A DNA stretch of 64,000 nucleotides from Bacteroidota bacterium (GCA_018268015.1 JAFDXJ010000050.1:62001-126000); one strand, 5' to 3'. Shown: positions 42,660 through 52,638, counted from the stretch's first letter. The notes: generated from the letters alone by a model not told the origin. Translations and numbers: made by a program.

Positions 42660-44522
42660 ATGCAAAAAATTTTTACGATCTTATTGACCTTTTTGCTCAA
42701 CAACACTTTCGGGCAATTTCCTGTTGATACCTTACAAGGGGTACATGCCTTTATCAATGGATATCATGTGATTCCAAGTTATTTCTATACCACAAAGGGC
42801 CATACAATCGGAATGGGCTATATCAATCATTTTTCAAGTGATGGAAAAGCCGGCCCGATCGAAATTGTTCGCATCGACTTTACTGAACAAAAATTTGAGA
42901 AAAAAACCATTCCCGAAATTTTATCAGGCGTTGATGTCTTCTGGAAATCAATAATAGATGCCAAAGGAAACATCTATTTATCAGGGAATGTGCCTCAAAG
43001 AACCATAGAGCAATTGAACCTAGAAGATTCCATTGCATATCACATTCTGGGAAATGCTTTTACAACGGGGAATGCATTGGCTTATTCAATGGCTGAAGGC
43101 CAGGATGGAAAAATCTATTTTGGTGGAAGTAGTGGAGGTACATTTTATAGCAGTTATGACCCTCTTACAAAAAATTGGAATAAAGGACCGGTGCTGGATC
43201 CCGATCATGCCTATGTACTCAGCATTACGGGAGATGCTCAATTTATCTATGCACAAACGGGTCAACAAAATGCTATTCGTTTGTGGGCGATCAAGAAAAG
43301 TAATGGTCAAAAGAAATTATTGGCATCCATTAAAAATACGACCAGGTTTAATTTTGCTACATACCGGGAAGGTATTTATGTATCTATGAACACAGATACT
43401 TTAAAAGGGGTCTTCCAATTAAAAAACGGAAATATGGTTAGGGTACCTGCATTACCCGTATCAATGACGGCCATGAATTATGAGGATCGCAATGGGAATG
43501 TGCTTCAACAAATTTCCAGTTGGTATGATCCGGTGACAAATGACTTGAACTATGGCTGGAAAAATAATTTAAATAGGAAAATCCATATTCCATCCAGTGA
43601 ATACCAGACAGATATTCGTAAACTATTTTCTTTCCCGGGGGATAATAGATATTTATATTTTGTAGGAGATTATTATGGCAATTATTACCAATATGATATT
43701 GCTCAAAAGCGAACAACACTTCTTGGAAATACCGGTATGAATGTTTATTCCTTTTTGGCCTTTAATGATAGTATCTTGTATATGGGTGGTTACCCAAGTG
43801 GTTATTTAATGGTTTGGAACAGACATCAGCCATGGACTGCCAATCGTTTTATCAATGGCAAATTCATCACTCCAAATGAGCCTGAAGCGAATCCGCATTT
43901 ATTAATTCACTGGAAAAGTGAAGGTACTCCGCCGGCCGGATTTCATCATACATTGAAAATAGTTTTTGATATGAAGGGAAATATAGTTGGTGCAGGCAAT
44001 GTTATTCGTATTGGCCATGCAGCATCTGTGGGTGTTTATAATCCGTATAATCAAACATTGTATGGAATAGATTATTCTTTTCTGAATTACACGACATTCT
44101 CAGATATGATCCTCTGGAAAAACCAGATTATTTTTTCAGTGAAAAGCACCGGGAAAAATTTTTTATGGTTTTATGACCCCGAAAAAAACCGTATGACCGA
44201 CAGTATTAATTTGGGATATGATGATTATGGTAAATTATATATAGAAAAAAACCTGCTTACCGGCATTGCACAAGACAGGATTTACCAATTTGATCTGAAC
44301 AAAAAAGTGCTCATTTATAATTTTTCATTTCCACAAAATACCATTGCACAATCATTTCAATTGAGTTATGGGAAAAAACTGGTTCATTCCAAACTGCCAT
44401 TGCCAAAGGAGTTGAGCGCATTTTATTTGTTTCCATATAATGAAATGGTTGAAATCAATGGAGTCATTTATATGATCAAGGGTAAAAATATTTTCACCGT
44501 AAAAGAAAATCTTTTTAAATAA
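42660..44522 (+). CDS. Secreted protein of unknown function, possible beta-propeller
   Basis: About 620 residues. ATG at 42660 gives a clean signal peptide (MQKIFTILLTFLLNNTFGQ); two ATG codons at 42636 and 42642 in the same frame would add a few residues. The mature part has recurrent Gly/Tyr-rich strands (GNIYLSGNVPQRT, GKIYFGGSSGGTFY, DSILYMGGYPSGYLMVW, NQTLYGIDY), which look like the blades of a propeller, and no T9SS tail. Family not recognised. It is convergent with the flippase gene and divergent from GT39, in the middle of the lipid-glycosylation genes. Confidence 0.75.
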   Translation: MQKIFTILLTFLLNNTFGQFPVDTLQGVHAFINGYHVIPSYFYTTKGHTIGMGYINHFSSDGKAGPIEIVRIDFTEQKFEKKTIPEILSGVDVFWKSIIDAKGNIYLSGNVPQRTIEQLNLEDSIAYHILGNAFTTGNALAYSMAEGQDGKIYFGGSSGGTFYSSYDPLTKNWNKGPVLDPDHAYVLSITGDAQFIYAQTGQQNAIRLWAIKKSNGQKKLLASIKNTTRFNFATYREGIYVSMNTDTLKGVFQLKNGNMVRVPALPVSMTAMNYEDRNGNVLQQISSWYDPVTNDLNYGWKNNLNRKIHIPSSEYQTDIRKLFSFPGDNRYLYFVGDYYGNYYQYDIAQKRTTLLGNTGMNVYSFLAFNDSILYMGGYPSGYLMVWNRHQPWTANRFINGKFITPNEPEANPHLLIHWKSEGTPPAGFHHTLKIVFDMKGNIVGAGNVIRIGHAASVGVYNPYNQTLYGIDYSFLNYTTFSDMILWKNQIIFSVKSTGKNFLWFYDPEKNRMTDSINLGYDDYGKLYIEKNLLTGIAQDRIYQFDLNKKVLIYNFSFPQNTIAQSFQLSYGKKLVHSKLPLPKELSAFYLFPYNEMVEINGVIYMIKGKNIFTVKENLFK

Positions 44523-44527
44523 AAAAA

Positions 44528-45394
44528 TTATCCTTTTTCAAAAGGAGGATGATATTCCCAAAAAATTCCGGCAAGAGAAACCACGACGGTAATTAAATAA
44601 AAGCATAAACTGATACTCACCGGTAGAGGACTGTTCTGTGTATGCAATAATGTATTGCTGCCCCACAAAAAAACGATTTCTCTGGCTCCTAAACCGCCAA
44701 TGGTAAATGGGAAAATAGCAACGACCGATGATAATAAAAAGATGAATATAAATACCGGTATGAAAGTATGAATATTTAAAGCCATTAAAATAAAGTACAC
44801 ACAAATGACCTGTAATGTTTGTACTCCCAATCCCATCCATAAAGTAGGCCAGAAGCCGGGGAGAAAAGTTGGAAATATTTTTTTTACCAGTACATAATAT
44901 AAAAACAGCCCGGGTAATATCAGCGCAATTACGATCCACCCGATTTGATCAAAATGCCTGGTGATTGCAAAATAAACGGCTGCCAAAATGCTTAATCCGG
45001 CAATACCACTGACTCTGTCAAGCAAGACAGCGGCAGATAATAATTTTGTAGAAGCATTATATTTTCTTTTTAATAAGATAACCTTATAAGCATCACCACC
45101 TATACCGCCCGGAAGAAATAAATTATAAAACATTCCCAGCCAATAGAGTTTAATATTGGAACTTTCGGAAATAAAAAGACTCATATTCCTGAAATAAATA
45201 TTAAGCCGGAATGCGGAAAGAATTTTTGAAAGTATAAAAAATGCAACTGCCCCTAAGATCCATGACCATAAAGCTGTTTGAATTATTTCAATACTTTTTT
45301 GCCAGTCAATTTTGGTACTGATATACCATAGACATAAACAGGTAATTGTAATTTTTAAAAAGAGTTTTAACCAGGCCGGCCATTTTTTCTGCAT
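44528..45394 (-). CDS. LPG-synthase-type transmembrane (flippase-like, UPF0104) protein
   Basis: 288 residues with about eight helices. It carries the family motif YWLGMFYNLFLPGGIGGDAYKVILL and the late PFTIGGLGAREIVFLWG. Only the membrane domain of lysylphosphatidylglycerol synthases is present, without the aminoacyl-transfer domain; such stand-alone forms are thought to move lipids or lipid-linked sugars. It starts 18 bases after the GT2 stop and pairs with it. Confidence 0.92.
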   Translation of the reverse strand: MQKKWPAWLKLFLKITITCLCLWYISTKIDWQKSIEIIQTALWSWILGAVAFFILSKILSAFRLNIYFRNMSLFISESSNIKLYWLGMFYNLFLPGGIGGDAYKVILLKRKYNASTKLLSAAVLLDRVSGIAGLSILAAVYFAITRHFDQIGWIVIALILPGLFLYYVLVKKIFPTFLPGFWPTLWMGLGVQTLQVICVYFILMALNIHTFIPVFIFIFLLSSVVAIFPFTIGGLGAREIVFLWGSNTLLHTQNSPLPVSISLCFYLITVVVSLAGIFWEYHPPFEKG

Positions 45395-45412
45395 AAGAAT
45401 AAATCTGGATAA

Positions 45413-46387
45413 TTATTTTGGGAAGGATTTTTCTTCCATTTGTTTTTGTGCAGCATCTTTTTTCCAGAGGTTTCTTACCTGGTATGTTTTTCGGGTACCA
45501 GATTCATAATAAGTACGCATACTTACTTCGGCCAAAATACCAATGGTGATTAATTGGATACCACCCAATAATAACATCAGTCCCAGGATTAATAAAGGTT
45601 TTCCCCAGATATCCTGGCCCATGATTTTTAAGATGAGTAAATAAGTATTAATCAATATGCCTAAAAATAGCAGGATAAATCCAATTGTTCCAAATAGATG
45701 CATCGGCTTTTGACTGTATCGACGGAAAAAAACCATGGTGATAAGATCACTCATCACCCGGAAAGTCCTTCCCAGGCCATACTTTGATTTGCCAAATTGC
45801 CTGGCATGATGTTTAACATCTACCTGCACAATCCTGGCTCCCTGCATACTTGCAAGTACAGGAATAAAACGGTGCAATTCTCCATAAAGGCCCAATTCTT
45901 CTGCAATTTCTCTTTTGAAGACTTTTAAAGTACAACCATAATCCTGAATATATACTTTGGTCATATGACGAATAATGGCATTGGCTATCCGGCTGGGTAT
46001 CTTACGCAGAAAAATACCATCTTTCCGATTCTTCCTGTTACCGGCAACAAGATCCCAATCTTCTTCTTTTAATTTCTGCAACATCATGGGTATATCAGAC
46101 GGATCATTTTGTAAGTCGCCATCCATCAGTGCTATGTATTTCCCTTTTGAGTAATCAATTCCTGCTGCCATAGCGGTACTTTGGCCATAGTTTTTCCTGA
46201 GTTCAACCAATATAACATGGTCATCCATGTATTTTTTTATTTCTCCCCGGGTATTATCAGAGGAGCCATCATCCACTAGAATGATTTCATAATCCAGATC
46301 CTTTAGGGCAGCATGTATTGCATCCAATAAAGGATGTATATTTTCTTCTTCATTCATCACCGTTATCACTACCGATAATTCACACAT
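45413..46387 (-). CDS. Glycosyltransferase family 2, DPM1/ArnC-like
   Basis: 324 residues from the ATG at 46387; an upstream TTG at 46405 is unlikely. GT-A domain with VVITVMNEEENI, DYEIILVDDGSSDNT, the DXD-like MDGDLQNDP and a C-terminal pair of helices (about 230-252 and 262-290). This build is that of polyprenyl-phosphate sugar synthases (ArnC, GtrB), which make the donor used by GT39 enzymes like that at 40990-42570. Operon with the flippase-like gene. Confidence 0.95.
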   Translation of the reverse strand: MCELSVVITVMNEEENIHPLLDAIHAALKDLDYEIILVDDGSSDNTRGEIKKYMDDHVILVELRKNYGQSTAMAAGIDYSKGKYIALMDGDLQNDPSDIPMMLQKLKEEDWDLVAGNRKNRKDGIFLRKIPSRIANAIIRHMTKVYIQDYGCTLKVFKREIAEELGLYGELHRFIPVLASMQGARIVQVDVKHHARQFGKSKYGLGRTFRVMSDLITMVFFRRYSQKPMHLFGTIGFILLFLGILINTYLLILKIMGQDIWGKPLLILGLMLLLGGIQLITIGILAEVSMRTYYESGTRKTYQVRNLWKKDAAQKQMEEKSFPK

Positions 46388-46515
46388 GGGAATAATTTTC
46401 AACAAATATATGGAATAGAAAAAAAGGGTACAGTAAGCATGTTGAAATTCAAATTACTTCAATTCTTTTTTTTATTTTTACAAAAAACAATTATTTTCAT
46501 CCAAATTTTTGAAAG

Positions 46516-46541
46516 ATGGATAACCTGTCATGATTATCCAT
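46516..46541. promoter_or_regulatory. Inverted repeat upstream of ppsA
   Basis: ATGGATAA (46516-46523) and TTATCCAT (46534-46541) are perfect inverted repeats with a 10-base spacer, 40 bases before the PEP synthase start. It may be an operator; no T-run supports a terminator role. Confidence 0.45.
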
Positions 46542-46581
46542 TTATTTTTTAAAAGATTGATTCACCTAACAAATTTTATCT

Positions 46582-49008
46582 ATGAATGTCAATGAGACGA
46601 GCACTTATATTTTGCCCTTAGATCAGGTTGGAATTAATGATATCGACAGGGTAGGAGGAAAAAATGCTTCCCTAGGAGAAATGCTGCAAAACCTTTCATC
46701 GCTGGGAATTAGAATTCCAAATGGTTTTGTAATTACTGTTGCCGCTTACAAAAAGTTTATTGAATTCAATGGCTTAGAAGACACCATCAAAAAAATTATC
46801 AATGCAATTGATTACCAAAATATTGAGTCTTTACGCAGGGGAGGCTTACAAGTGAGGCAATTACTAAAGAATAGTCATTTTCCTAAGGACCTGAGTGAAA
46901 TGATTATTGATGCATATACAGGATTGTCCGGAAATTATCAACAAGATACAACGGATGTTGCCGTAAGATCTTCTGCCACTGCAGAAGATTTACCGGATGC
47001 AAGTTTTGCCGGTCAACAGGAAACCTATTTAAATGTACGCGGCCCGGCCTCACTTATTGATTGTGTGAGAAATTGTTTTGCGTCTTTATTTACAGACCGC
47101 GCTATTAGCTATCGTCAGAGCTTTGGTTATGACCATTTTAGTATAGGGCTGAGCGTATGTGTACAAAAAATGGTACGTAGTGACTTAGGTGCATCGGGTG
47201 TGGCTTTTAGTATAGATACGGAAAGTGGTTTTAAAGATGCTGTTGTAATCAATGGTTCTTATGGCTTAGGGGAAATGATTGTGCAGGGATCCGTATCACC
47301 GGATGAATACATTGTGTATAAACCCTTATTAAAGGAAGGTTATGCAGCGCTTATTGAGAAAAAAATGGGTGTGAAAGATAAGATGATGATCTATAGTGAT
47401 GCCGGTGATGAAAGGGTAAGAATTATTCCTACGGAGAAAGGATTTCAAAACCGGTTTTGCTTGAAGGATTCAACGGCTCTGGAATTGGCTTCATGGGTTG
47501 TTAAAATAGAAGAATATTATACACGAATTAAAGGAAAATGGACTCCCATGGATGTGGAATGGGCCATTGACGGTTTGAGTAAAGAACTATTCATTGTACA
47601 GGCCAGGCCGGAAACCATTCATTCTCAAAAGGAGACAGGAGAAGTTTCAGGTTATAAAATTTCTGATGAAAATCGTGGAGATAAAGTGATCTTGAACGGT
47701 ATTGCAGTAGGTGATAAGATTGCCGGCGGCAAAGTAAATATTTTATTTTCACTGGATAAAAGGGTTATAGAAGGTCATGAGTTCCAGGCAGGGGATGTGC
47801 TGGTAACAGATATGACAGATCCTGATTGGGAACCAATTATGAAAAAAGCCTCCGCCATCGTTACCAATAAAGGAGGAAGGACTTGCCATGCAGCCATAGT
47901 AGCCCGTGAATTAGGCGTTCCTGCTATAGTGGGATGTGGTAATGCCACTGAACTCTTACATGATTTGCAGGAAGTAACCGTAAGTTGCGCGGAAGGTGAG
48001 ACAGGAATGGTATATGAAGGCATTATTGCATTTGAAAAAGAGACTTTTAATGTGAAAGATCTTCCAGAAATCAAAACGCAATTGATGCTTAATGTAGCCT
48101 CTCCATCCATGAGTTTTCAATTTTCTCATTTACCTAATAAAGGTGTAGGCCTGGCACGTGAAGAATTTATTATTAATAATTATATTCAAGTACATCCGCT
48201 GGCATTAATGCAACATGAAAGCCTAGGTGATGAAGAATTGTCTAAAGAAATCAAAAATAAAACGGCCGGCTTTGATAATGAAGAAGACTTCTTTATAAAT
48301 AAATTATCTTATGGCATAGCCAAAATTGCCGCATCATTTTATCCCAATAAAGTGATTGTAAGATTTTCTGATTTTAAAAGCAATGAATATTTTAATTTAT
48401 TAGGAGGAAAATATTTTGAACCAGAGGAAGAAAATCCCATGATTGGATGGAGAGGAGCTTCGCGTTACTATTCTGAAAAATATAAGCCTGCCTTTGGCAT
48501 GGAATGTAAAGGTATTAAAAAGGTGCGTGAAGAAATGGGGCTTAAAAATGTAGTGGTCATGGTTCCATTTTGTCGCACCGTAGATGAATTAATCAAAGTG
48601 CAGGAAGTAATGAAAGAGTTTGGATTGGAACGTGGTAAAGATGGACTGGAAGTATTTTTAATGGCTGAAATTCCTTCTAATGTGATACTGGCCGAAGATT
48701 TTTGTAAACATATTGACGGCTTTTCCATTGGCTCCAATGATCTGACTCAATTAACTTTGGGATTAGACAGAGATTCCTCTTTGGTTGCCCATATTTATGA
48801 TGAAAGAAACCCTGCTGTAAAACGCATGATCAGTAATCTTATAGATACCGCAAAGAAAAATAATGTGAAAGTGGGTATTTGCGGACAGGGTCCAAGTGAT
48901 TTCCCTGATTTTGCACAGTTCCTTGTAGAGAAAGGAATTGATAGTATTTCCGTAACACCTGATTCAATTATTAAAACCATAAAGGCTATTGCAGAGATCG
49001 AAAAATAA
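46582..49008 (+). CDS. ppsA: Phosphoenolpyruvate synthase
   Basis: 808 residues, the usual PEP synthase length. N-terminal nucleotide-binding domain with VGGKNASLGEML, VRSSATAEDLPDASFAGQQET and NGSYGLGEMIVQG; central swivelling domain with the phosphohistidine in GGRTCHAAIVARELGVPA (His436); C-terminal TIM barrel with MVPFCRTVDELIKV, SIGSNDLTQLTLGLDRDS and the CGQGPSD cysteine. It converts pyruvate and ATP to PEP, AMP and phosphate, feeding gluconeogenesis. Monocistronic, with an inverted repeat in front and a strong terminator behind. Confidence 0.97.
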   Translation: MNVNETSTYILPLDQVGINDIDRVGGKNASLGEMLQNLSSLGIRIPNGFVITVAAYKKFIEFNGLEDTIKKIINAIDYQNIESLRRGGLQVRQLLKNSHFPKDLSEMIIDAYTGLSGNYQQDTTDVAVRSSATAEDLPDASFAGQQETYLNVRGPASLIDCVRNCFASLFTDRAISYRQSFGYDHFSIGLSVCVQKMVRSDLGASGVAFSIDTESGFKDAVVINGSYGLGEMIVQGSVSPDEYIVYKPLLKEGYAALIEKKMGVKDKMMIYSDAGDERVRIIPTEKGFQNRFCLKDSTALELASWVVKIEEYYTRIKGKWTPMDVEWAIDGLSKELFIVQARPETIHSQKETGEVSGYKISDENRGDKVILNGIAVGDKIAGGKVNILFSLDKRVIEGHEFQAGDVLVTDMTDPDWEPIMKKASAIVTNKGGRTCHAAIVARELGVPAIVGCGNATELLHDLQEVTVSCAEGETGMVYEGIIAFEKETFNVKDLPEIKTQLMLNVASPSMSFQFSHLPNKGVGLAREEFIINNYIQVHPLALMQHESLGDEELSKEIKNKTAGFDNEEDFFINKLSYGIAKIAASFYPNKVIVRFSDFKSNEYFNLLGGKYFEPEEENPMIGWRGASRYYSEKYKPAFGMECKGIKKVREEMGLKNVVVMVPFCRTVDELIKVQEVMKEFGLERGKDGLEVFLMAEIPSNVILAEDFCKHIDGFSIGSNDLTQLTLGLDRDSSLVAHIYDERNPAVKRMISNLIDTAKKNNVKVGICGQGPSDFPDFAQFLVEKGIDSISVTPDSIIKTIKAIAEIEK

Positions 49009-49029
49009 AGCGGTCTTTGATTTTATTAA

Positions 49030-49060
49030 AAGACTGCTTGAACCAAGCAGTCTTTTTTTT
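49030..49060 (+). terminator. Terminator of ppsA
   Basis: AAGACTGCTTG and CAAGCAGTCTT form a perfect 11-bp stem with a three-base loop followed by eight T, 20 bases after the ppsA stop. Confidence 0.9.
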
Positions 49061-49129
49061 CTTAGATCATATTCTATTTTAAAAAACAGAAATAAGAAAC
49101 ATCTTTTTTATATATCTTAAAATTATAGA

Positions 49130-49846
49130 ATGGCACATCTTGAAGGCAAAGTGGCTTATATCACCGGCGGTTCTAAAGGTATTGGATTGGGTATTGCTAA
49201 AATTTTATTGAAGCTGGGGATGCGTGTCGCCATTACCAGTCGAAATTTGAATTCTGCACAACAGGCAGCGAAAGAATTATCATCCATCCCCGGAAGGGTA
49301 TTGCCTTTAGTATCTGATGTGTCTTCTCTGGCTTCAGAAAATGAGGCTATTCAAAAAGTTATTCAGGAATATGGGCAATTAGATGTAGTCATCGCTAATG
49401 CTGGTGTGGGCCACTTTGCATCCATAGAAACATTGTCTGAAAAGGAATGGAAAGAAACCATTGATACCAATCTTACAGGTGTTTTCCATACCGTAAAAGC
49501 GAGTTTAGAAGAATTGAAAAAAACAAATGGATACATAATCACTATAGCCAGCCTGGCAGGTACAAATTTTTTTGAAAACGCATCCGCATACAATGCCAGT
49601 AAATTTGGTCTGGTAGGATTTTCACAGGCTATCATGCTGGATCTTAGAAAATATGGAATTAAAGTTACTACGATTATGCCCGGATCAGTGGCCACTTATT
49701 TTAATGGGCACACGCCAAATGAGGCTGATTATTGGAAAATTCAACCGGAAGATATCGGACAAATCGTTGCTGATTTATTAAGGATGAATCCAAGAACACT
49801 TCCAAGTAAAGTGGAAGTAAGGCCCATGAAACCAGGCGGTAAATAA
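49130..49846 (+). CDS. Short-chain dehydrogenase/reductase (SDR)
   Basis: 238 residues, classical SDR. Cofactor site TGGSKGIGLGIAK at about 10-22, NAGVGH (about 90), catalytic Ser in TIASLAG and the YNASKFGL Tyr-Lys pair. The basic residues after the second strand (SRNLNS) suggest NADP(H). It oxidises or reduces an alcohol/ketone; substrate unknown. Stands alone. Confidence 0.95.
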   Translation: MAHLEGKVAYITGGSKGIGLGIAKILLKLGMRVAITSRNLNSAQQAAKELSSIPGRVLPLVSDVSSLASENEAIQKVIQEYGQLDVVIANAGVGHFASIETLSEKEWKETIDTNLTGVFHTVKASLEELKKTNGYIITIASLAGTNFFENASAYNASKFGLVGFSQAIMLDLRKYGIKVTTIMPGSVATYFNGHTPNEADYWKIQPEDIGQIVADLLRMNPRTLPSKVEVRPMKPGGK

Positions 49847-49957
49847 TAAAACGGTTCCGCGTCTCATACACTTTTGAGCTTTTAGTTTATTCAATTACAA
49901 TAATCTTTTAAACTATCTGTTTTTAAATAAGTCTTTATTTGAATTCAGTTAGTTTTC

Positions 49958-51382
49958 ATGCAACAGATCGAAAATCAACACTTGTTGTGGCGGGCAGCAT
50001 TTGGTCCTGTCATGGATAATTTTAGCCAATTCAAAGAAATTACGCCTGCTCAGCTTTATGCACAGCTTAAAAAAAATACACTTCAAAAACCGATTCCATT
50101 TGAAATTGCTCAAAATATGTATGATGGGCTGATCAAAGGAATTCAGGATCTTGGCCAGAAACAACAACTGGAACAAAATCAAAAGATGCAAATGCGAAAG
50201 CAATCTATTGATGGTATCAAAAATCTGAATTTATCCTGGTTGGATACAATGGTCAATAGCACAGATCAACTTCGGGAGAAGATGTCCTTTTTTTGGCATG
50301 GGCATTTCGCTTGCAGGGTCATCAATATATATTTTCAACAGGAACTACTGAATATTATACGTGAAAATGCTCTTGGACATTTTGGCGATCTTTTAAGAGC
50401 GGTAAGTAAAAGTCCGGCGATGCTTTCATTTCTGAATAATCAGCAAAATAAAAAGCAACATCCCAATGAAAATTTTGCCCGTGAAGTCATGGAATTATTT
50501 ACCATGGGTCGTGGAAATTATTCTGAGGAAGATGTGAAAGAAGGCGCAAGAGCCTTTACCGGATGGGGTTTTGATATGCAGGGTAATTTCCAGGAGAGAG
50601 CCTATTTTCATGATAACGGCAAAAAAACATTTTTGCAACATACCGGAAATTTTACAGGAGACGATATCCTGGATATCATTTTGGAGCAACCTGCGACTGC
50701 ATTATTTATTACCCGGAAGATCTTTCGCTTTTTTGTAAATGATCAGGCCGATGAAGAAATCATCCAATCTTTAGCCCGGGATTTTTACAATAGTCATTAT
50801 GATATCCAACAATTAATGGATGCTATTTTTGAGAGCAATTGGTTTTATGAAGAAAAAAACAGGGGGACAAAAATAAAATCTCCAATTGAATTAATCGTTG
50901 GAATAAGGCGTTTGCTACCTATGGAATTGCAGACGCCCAATAGTCAGTTAGTGTTTCAAAGAGCCCTTGGGCAGGTATTATTTTACCCACCTAATGTATC
51001 CGGATGGCCTGGGGGAAATAGCTGGATAGATAGTAGTACTCTGATGGTAAGACTACGATTGCCTCAAATTATGGCCATGTCAGACTCGTATTCTATTCAA
51101 CCTAAAAATGATGATGATGTCATGATGGGCATGGAGCAGGAAAGGCCCCCAAAAACCCTTCAATACTTTCAGGCAAACATTAACTGGGATCCTTTGTATA
51201 GAAATTTTGAGCCTATTCACAGGGAGGAAATTTATGATATGTTAAAGGGATTTCTAATACAAACGCCATCTGCAATGAATGAATTCACTATTGAACGATT
51301 TACAAATCAGGATTCTAAAGAAAAGTATCTAAAGTCACTTATGGTACAGTTGATGAGTACGCCGGAGTACCAGCTATGTTAA
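49958..51382 (+). CDS. DUF1800 domain protein
   Basis: 474 residues. The family core is clear: QLREKMSFFWHGHFAC, NPNENFAREVMELFTMG equivalent (HPNENFAREVMELFTMGRG), the GARAFTGWGF repeat and PPNVSGWPGGNSWI near the end. DUF1800 proteins occur almost always together with DUF1501, as here (18 bases apart). No signal peptide on this partner. The pair is widespread in Bacteroidota; its biochemical function has not been shown as far as I know. Confidence 0.95.
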   Translation: MQQIENQHLLWRAAFGPVMDNFSQFKEITPAQLYAQLKKNTLQKPIPFEIAQNMYDGLIKGIQDLGQKQQLEQNQKMQMRKQSIDGIKNLNLSWLDTMVNSTDQLREKMSFFWHGHFACRVINIYFQQELLNIIRENALGHFGDLLRAVSKSPAMLSFLNNQQNKKQHPNENFAREVMELFTMGRGNYSEEDVKEGARAFTGWGFDMQGNFQERAYFHDNGKKTFLQHTGNFTGDDILDIILEQPATALFITRKIFRFFVNDQADEEIIQSLARDFYNSHYDIQQLMDAIFESNWFYEEKNRGTKIKSPIELIVGIRRLLPMELQTPNSQLVFQRALGQVLFYPPNVSGWPGGNSWIDSSTLMVRLRLPQIMAMSDSYSIQPKNDDDVMMGMEQERPPKTLQYFQANINWDPLYRNFEPIHREEIYDMLKGFLIQTPSAMNEFTIERFTNQDSKEKYLKSLMVQLMSTPEYQLC

Positions 51383-51400
51383 ATCTTATTTTAAAAATGT

Positions 51401-52594
51401 ATGTTTATTAAAAGGCGAAATTTCTTACAACTTGGATCACTGGCAACCGCTTCCCTGATGATGCCAAAATTTCTCAAAGCAGTAGAAATACCCGGAGCAG
51501 TTCCGCCTGGGAATAAAGTTTTGGTCGTACTGCAGTTCAGTGGTGGAAATGACGGGCTCAATACAATTATTCCTATGCGGAATGATTTGTATTATAAAGC
51601 CAGGCCAAAACTTGGTATAAAAAAAGAAAATGCATTAACGCTGACAGATGAATGTGGTATCCATCCTGCATTGCCAATCCTCAAATCTTTATATGATGAA
51701 GGCCAGGTTGGAATTATGAATAGTGTAGGTTATCCTAATCCTGATCGCTCACATTTTAGAAGTATGGATATATGGCAAAGTGCAAGTGATCCTACTCAAT
51801 ATTTAAATACAGGTTGGATCGGCCGATACCTGGATGCACAATGTAATGGTTGCGATAAGCCAACACAAGCTATTGAAATAGATGATATCTTAAGCCTGGC
51901 TTTAAAAGGAGATTTGCAAAAGGGAATTGCTTTAGAAGATCCACAGAGATTATTTAATAACAGTAATGAAAAATTTTTTAATGAAATCACTGATGCCCAT
52001 GCACACGCATCTCCTCCGGTGGATTATTTATATAAAACCTTAAGTGATACACTCAGCAGTGCTGCATATATTTTTAAAGAAAGCAAAACTCATCCGACAA
52101 CGCAGCTTTACCCGGCAACACCATTGGGTAAAGATTTTAAAACGATCGCATCACTTATCATGAGTGATATTAATACAAAAATTTATTATGTAAGTCTGGG
52201 TAGCTTTGACACGCATGTAAACCAGGTAAATCAGCAAACAAGGCTATTTACAGAACTCAATAATGCACTGGAAGCCTTTATCAAAGACCTCAAAATGAAT
52301 CATCGCTTTGAAGACGTGGTTCTCATGACTTTCAGTGAATTTGGCAGGAGAGTGGCTCAGAATGCGAGTGGAGGCACGGATCATGGTACGGCAAATAATA
52401 TGATCTTTATCAGTGGTGGATTAAAGCAGAAAGGTTTATTGAATAATTTGCCCGACTTATCAGATCTGGAAGAAGGTGATTTAAAATATTCCGTTGATTT
52501 CAAAAATGTTTATGCAACATTTTTAAATAAATGGCTGGCTGCGGATGACACGAAAATTTTAGGTAAAAAATATGAAAGAATGAATTTTATTTAG
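51401..52594 (+). CDS. DUF1501 domain protein with Tat signal
   Basis: 397 residues. The N-terminus KRRNFLQLGSLATASLMMP is a twin-arginine signal, so the protein is probably exported folded. The body matches DUF1501, distantly related to sulfatase/alkaline-phosphatase folds: LVVLQFSGGNDGLNTIIPM, YPNPDRSHFRSMDIWQSA, SLGSFDTHVNQVNQQTRL, and TFSEFGRRVAQNASGGTDHGTAN with probable metal-binding His and Asp. Operon partner of the DUF1800 gene. Confidence 0.95.
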   Translation: MFIKRRNFLQLGSLATASLMMPKFLKAVEIPGAVPPGNKVLVVLQFSGGNDGLNTIIPMRNDLYYKARPKLGIKKENALTLTDECGIHPALPILKSLYDEGQVGIMNSVGYPNPDRSHFRSMDIWQSASDPTQYLNTGWIGRYLDAQCNGCDKPTQAIEIDDILSLALKGDLQKGIALEDPQRLFNNSNEKFFNEITDAHAHASPPVDYLYKTLSDTLSSAAYIFKESKTHPTTQLYPATPLGKDFKTIASLIMSDINTKIYYVSLGSFDTHVNQVNQQTRLFTELNNALEAFIKDLKMNHRFEDVVLMTFSEFGRRVAQNASGGTDHGTANNMIFISGGLKQKGLLNNLPDLSDLEEGDLKYSVDFKNVYATFLNKWLAADDTKILGKKYERMNFI

Positions 52595-52608
52595 AATGAT
52601 GAAGCAAT

Positions 52609-52638
52609 AAAAAACCCGGCATGTGCCGGGTTTTTTTT
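52609..52638. terminator. Bidirectional terminator
   Basis: AACCCGGC/GCCGGGTT with loop ATGT, A-run before and eight T after, between the convergent DUF1501 and thioredoxin-like genes. Confidence 0.9.
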
